From: Ruaniaceae bacterium
Lineage (GTDB): Bacteria; Actinomycetota; Actinomycetes; Actinomycetales; Actinomycetaceae
Direction of reading: 5' to 3'
Length of the DNA stretch: 7,985 nt
NCBI GenBank assembly: GCA_030450655.1
Contig: JAKDIE010000050.1
Span: forward strand, 1 to 7,985
Shown: one piece after another, positions 6,612-7,985 of the stretch
Layout: every line of letters starts with the position of its first letter
How positions within the stretch are numbered: position 1 is the stretch's first letter
The notes under the pieces: model-generated
Seen by the model: the letters and a program-made list of their open reading frames with translations, nothing else
Told to the model about the DNA's origin: nothing
Database searches by the model: none
Made by a program: the position numbers and the translations under genes

Positions 6612-7700
6612 GTGACTATTGACATCGCTGAGACCACGTCCGACGCCTCGCTGACCAAATCCCTCGAACGGTCGGCCGAGATCGAACGGCAGATCGCCGT
6701 CGATCCTTCCGGCTTCCGGATCCTCACCGGTGACCGCCCCACGGGCCGCTTGCACATCGGCCACTACTTCGGCTCACTCTCAAACCGCGTGCGGCTGCAG
6801 GGACTCGGCGTCACGTCCTTCCTGCTGATCGCCGATTATCAGGTGATCTACGATCGCGACGGCGTGGGCGAACTCAAGGACAACGTGCTCAACTGCCTCG
6901 CGGACTACCTCGCGATTGGCATCGATCCCGCGCAGACCACGATCTTCGCCCACTCGAACGTGCCAGCTCTGAACCAGCTCGTGCTGCCCTTCCTAGCGCT
7001 GACCACGGACTCCGAGCTGCGCCGCAACCCCACGGTGAAGGACGAACTGGCGTCCTCGAACCGCCCGATGTCCGGGCTGATGCTCACCTTCCCGGTGCAC
7101 CAGGCGGCGGACATCCTCTTCTGCAAGGCCAACCTCGTGCCGGTGGGCAAGGATCAACTCCCCCACCTCGAGTTGACGCGCCAGATCGCGCGCCGCTTCG
7201 ACGAACGGTACGGGCGTGCGAACCCGAAACAGCCGGTGTTCCCGCAGGCCGACGCACTGCTCTCCGAGGTCCCGCTGCTACTCGGCATGGACGGCTCGAA
7301 GATGTCGAAGTCGAAGGGCAACACCATCGAACTCGGCATGGATGCTGATACGACGGCGAAACTCATCAAGAGGGCGAAGACGGACGCTGATAGTCACATC
7401 AGCTACGATCCCGAAGCTCGTCCCGAGGTTTCGAACCTGGTGCTACTCGCTGCGCTCTGCCTCGGCCGCTCCCCCGAGGACGTGGCGGAGGAACTCGGCG
7501 ACGCCGGCGGCGGCGGGCTGAAGAAGCTGGTGACAGAGGCGGTGAACGAGACGTTCGCGCCAGTACGCGCGCGTCGCACCGAACTGCTGGCGGACCCAGG
7601 TGCGCTGTGGGGAATCCTCCACGAGGGCAACGCGCGCGCCAACGAGGTTGCCGATGCGACGCTCAAGGACGTCCTCACGGCAATGAAGATGGACTACTAG
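6612..7700 (+). CDS. trpS: Tryptophan--tRNA ligase (TrpRS), TGDRPTG clade
   Basis: TrpRS charges tRNA-Trp with tryptophan using ATP. The 362-residue class I synthetase has HIGH at 48-51 within LTGDRPTGRLHIGHYFGSL, the tryptophan-site region FLLIADYQVIYDRD (70-83), RRNPTVKDEL (137-146), QAADILFCKANLVPVGKDQ (164-182), and KMSKS at 230-234 in MDGSKMSKSKGN. The C-terminal anticodon-binding part runs to residue 362. The TGDRPTG version of the first motif, instead of SGxQPSG, puts it in the clade seen in Streptococcus and in the indolmycin-resistant Streptomyces enzyme. About 35 residues precede the first conserved strand, somewhat longer than in many TrpRS. The GTG at 6612 was chosen because it follows a TANNNT element by 7 nt. 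It is probably expressed on its own. Confidence 0.96.
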   Translation: MTIDIAETTSDASLTKSLERSAEIERQIAVDPSGFRILTGDRPTGRLHIGHYFGSLSNRVRLQGLGVTSFLLIADYQVIYDRDGVGELKDNVLNCLADYLAIGIDPAQTTIFAHSNVPALNQLVLPFLALTTDSELRRNPTVKDELASSNRPMSGLMLTFPVHQAADILFCKANLVPVGKDQLPHLELTRQIARRFDERYGRANPKQPVFPQADALLSEVPLLLGMDGSKMSKSKGNTIELGMDADTTAKLIKRAKTDADSHISYDPEARPEVSNLVLLAALCLGRSPEDVAEELGDAGGGGLKKLVTEAVNETFAPVRARRTELLADPGALWGILHEGNARANEVADATLKDVLTAMKMDY

Positions 7701-7765
7701 CGCTCGAGGGGTGCGGACCCGGGGCCGTTCCGCCCGGACGGGTGAGGCCTTGCCCGCGGGGCACG

Positions 7766-7793
7766 TCGGGCTGATGCGTGGCAACCCGCCCGA
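7766..7793 (+). terminator. Possible hairpin downstream of trpS
   Basis: TCGGGC (7766-7771) pairs perfectly with GCCCGA (7788-7793) over a 16-nt loop. A second small stem (TGCCC-GCG-GGGCA) lies at 7751-7763. Neither is followed by a T-run, so an intrinsic terminator is only weakly supported. Confidence 0.2.
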
Positions 7794-7829
7794 TCGCGTG
7801 CGGATTCGTGTGCGGCTCAGCCTTCCGCT
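7780..7829 (+). repeat. 50-bp direct repeat, copy 1
   Basis: This segment matches 7936-7985 at 42 of 50 positions without gaps, by direct reading. Seven of the eight differences are transitions. The shared core includes CCGCCCGATC, TTCGTGTG and GGCTC-GCCTT-CGCT. Spacing between the copies is 156 bp. Confidence 0.7.
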
Positions 7830-7836
7830 CCTCGTC

Positions 7837-7859
7837 ATCCCGCGCGCCAGTCGCGGGAT
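7837..7859. repeat. REP-like inverted repeat ATCCCGCG ... CGCGGGAT
   Basis: Perfect 8-bp arms (7837-7844 and 7852-7859) enclose a 7-nt loop, with GTC just before and CCAGGAC just after. The general form GTCATCCCGCG...CGCGGGATCCAGG resembles short dispersed palindromic repeats found in intergenic DNA of many bacteria. It could also act as a transcription end or mRNA stabiliser after trpS, although no T-run follows. Confidence 0.55.
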
Positions 7860-7935
7860 CCAGGACACCTCCGTTGGCTGAGGACTTCGAAGCGTGATCG
7901 TGTGCAGGTGCCACTCACCGGAGTGGTAAACGCCC

Positions 7936-7985
7936 GGCAGTCCGCCCGATCACGTGCTGGTTCGTGTGTGGCTCGGCCTTTCGCT
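7936..7985 (+). repeat. 50-bp direct repeat, copy 2 (reaches window edge)
   Basis: Second copy of the repeat at 7780-7829; see that entry for the alignment. It continues up to the last base of the window, so its true right end, and whether a second inverted repeat follows, cannot be seen. Confidence 0.7.

Larger units (their letters stand above)
7701..7985. other. Non-coding region downstream of trpS
   Basis: No reading frame here has family-like sequence, a plausible ribosome site and a sensible codon pattern. The stretch contains a weak GC hairpin soon after trpS, two copies of a 50-bp repeat and a REP-like inverted repeat (separate entries). Confidence 0.6.

Noticed and set aside
7675..7914. 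79-codon minus-strand frame after trpS
   Set aside because: It overlaps the trpS end and the repeat region, and its product is Pro/Ser/Arg-rich with no recognisable motif.
7780..7985. CRISPR array
   Set aside because: Only two imperfect copies are seen, with 106 bp between them, and the copies differ by several bases; spacer length and repeat fidelity do not fit.

Overview
The window is high-GC DNA with strong G/C bias at third codon positions, several GTG starts and tightly packed cistrons. Together with the gene order etfB-etfA-cysteine desulfurase-mnmA and the sequence style of EtfB, MnmA and TrpRS, this points to the Actinobacteria (Actinomycetota). A member of Actinomycetaceae or a relative is possible, but the sequence alone does not settle the genus. 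The content is mainly housekeeping. I do not see a new defence, mobile or biosynthetic system.

Left half, minus strand (4281 down to 1): a compact operon, transcribed leftward, of etfB, etfA, a class-V cysteine desulfurase, mnmA and the start of a gene cut by the window edge (probably an NADH/NAD+ pyrophosphatase of the NudC type). The junctions are 2 nt apart (etfB/etfA), a 4-nt GTGA overlap (etfA/desulfurase), 13 nt apart (desulfurase/mnmA) and directly abutting (mnmA/nudC-like). EtfB and EtfA form the FAD-carrying electron-transfer flavoprotein. The desulfurase takes sulfur from cysteine, and MnmA uses it to make 2-thiouridine at the wobble base of Lys/Glu/Gln tRNAs. No IscU- or TusA-like carrier is present here, so a direct desulfurase-to-MnmA transfer (as described for Bacillus YrvO-MnmA) is a reasonable model.

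Middle (4282-4397): a 116-bp divergent intergenic region between etfB and glgX. It holds three perfect or near-perfect palindromes. One is a 17-bp palindrome that spans the presumed etfB -10 element and ends in the etfB start codon.

Right half, plus strand: glgX (glycogen debranching enzyme, GH13) at 4398-6536, a 75-bp gap, then trpS at 6612-7700. The trpS GTG lies 7 nt after TACACT, an arrangement typical of leaderless actinobacterial transcripts. TrpRS belongs to the clade with a TGDRPTGRLHIGH signature and carries Gln where the indolmycin-sensitive enzymes carry His.

The last 285 bp (7701-7985) contain no convincing gene. They hold two diverged copies of a 50-bp sequence 156 bp apart, with a REP-like inverted repeat (ATCCCGCG ... 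CGCGGGAT) between them. This looks like part of a dispersed intergenic repeat family that continues past the window edge.
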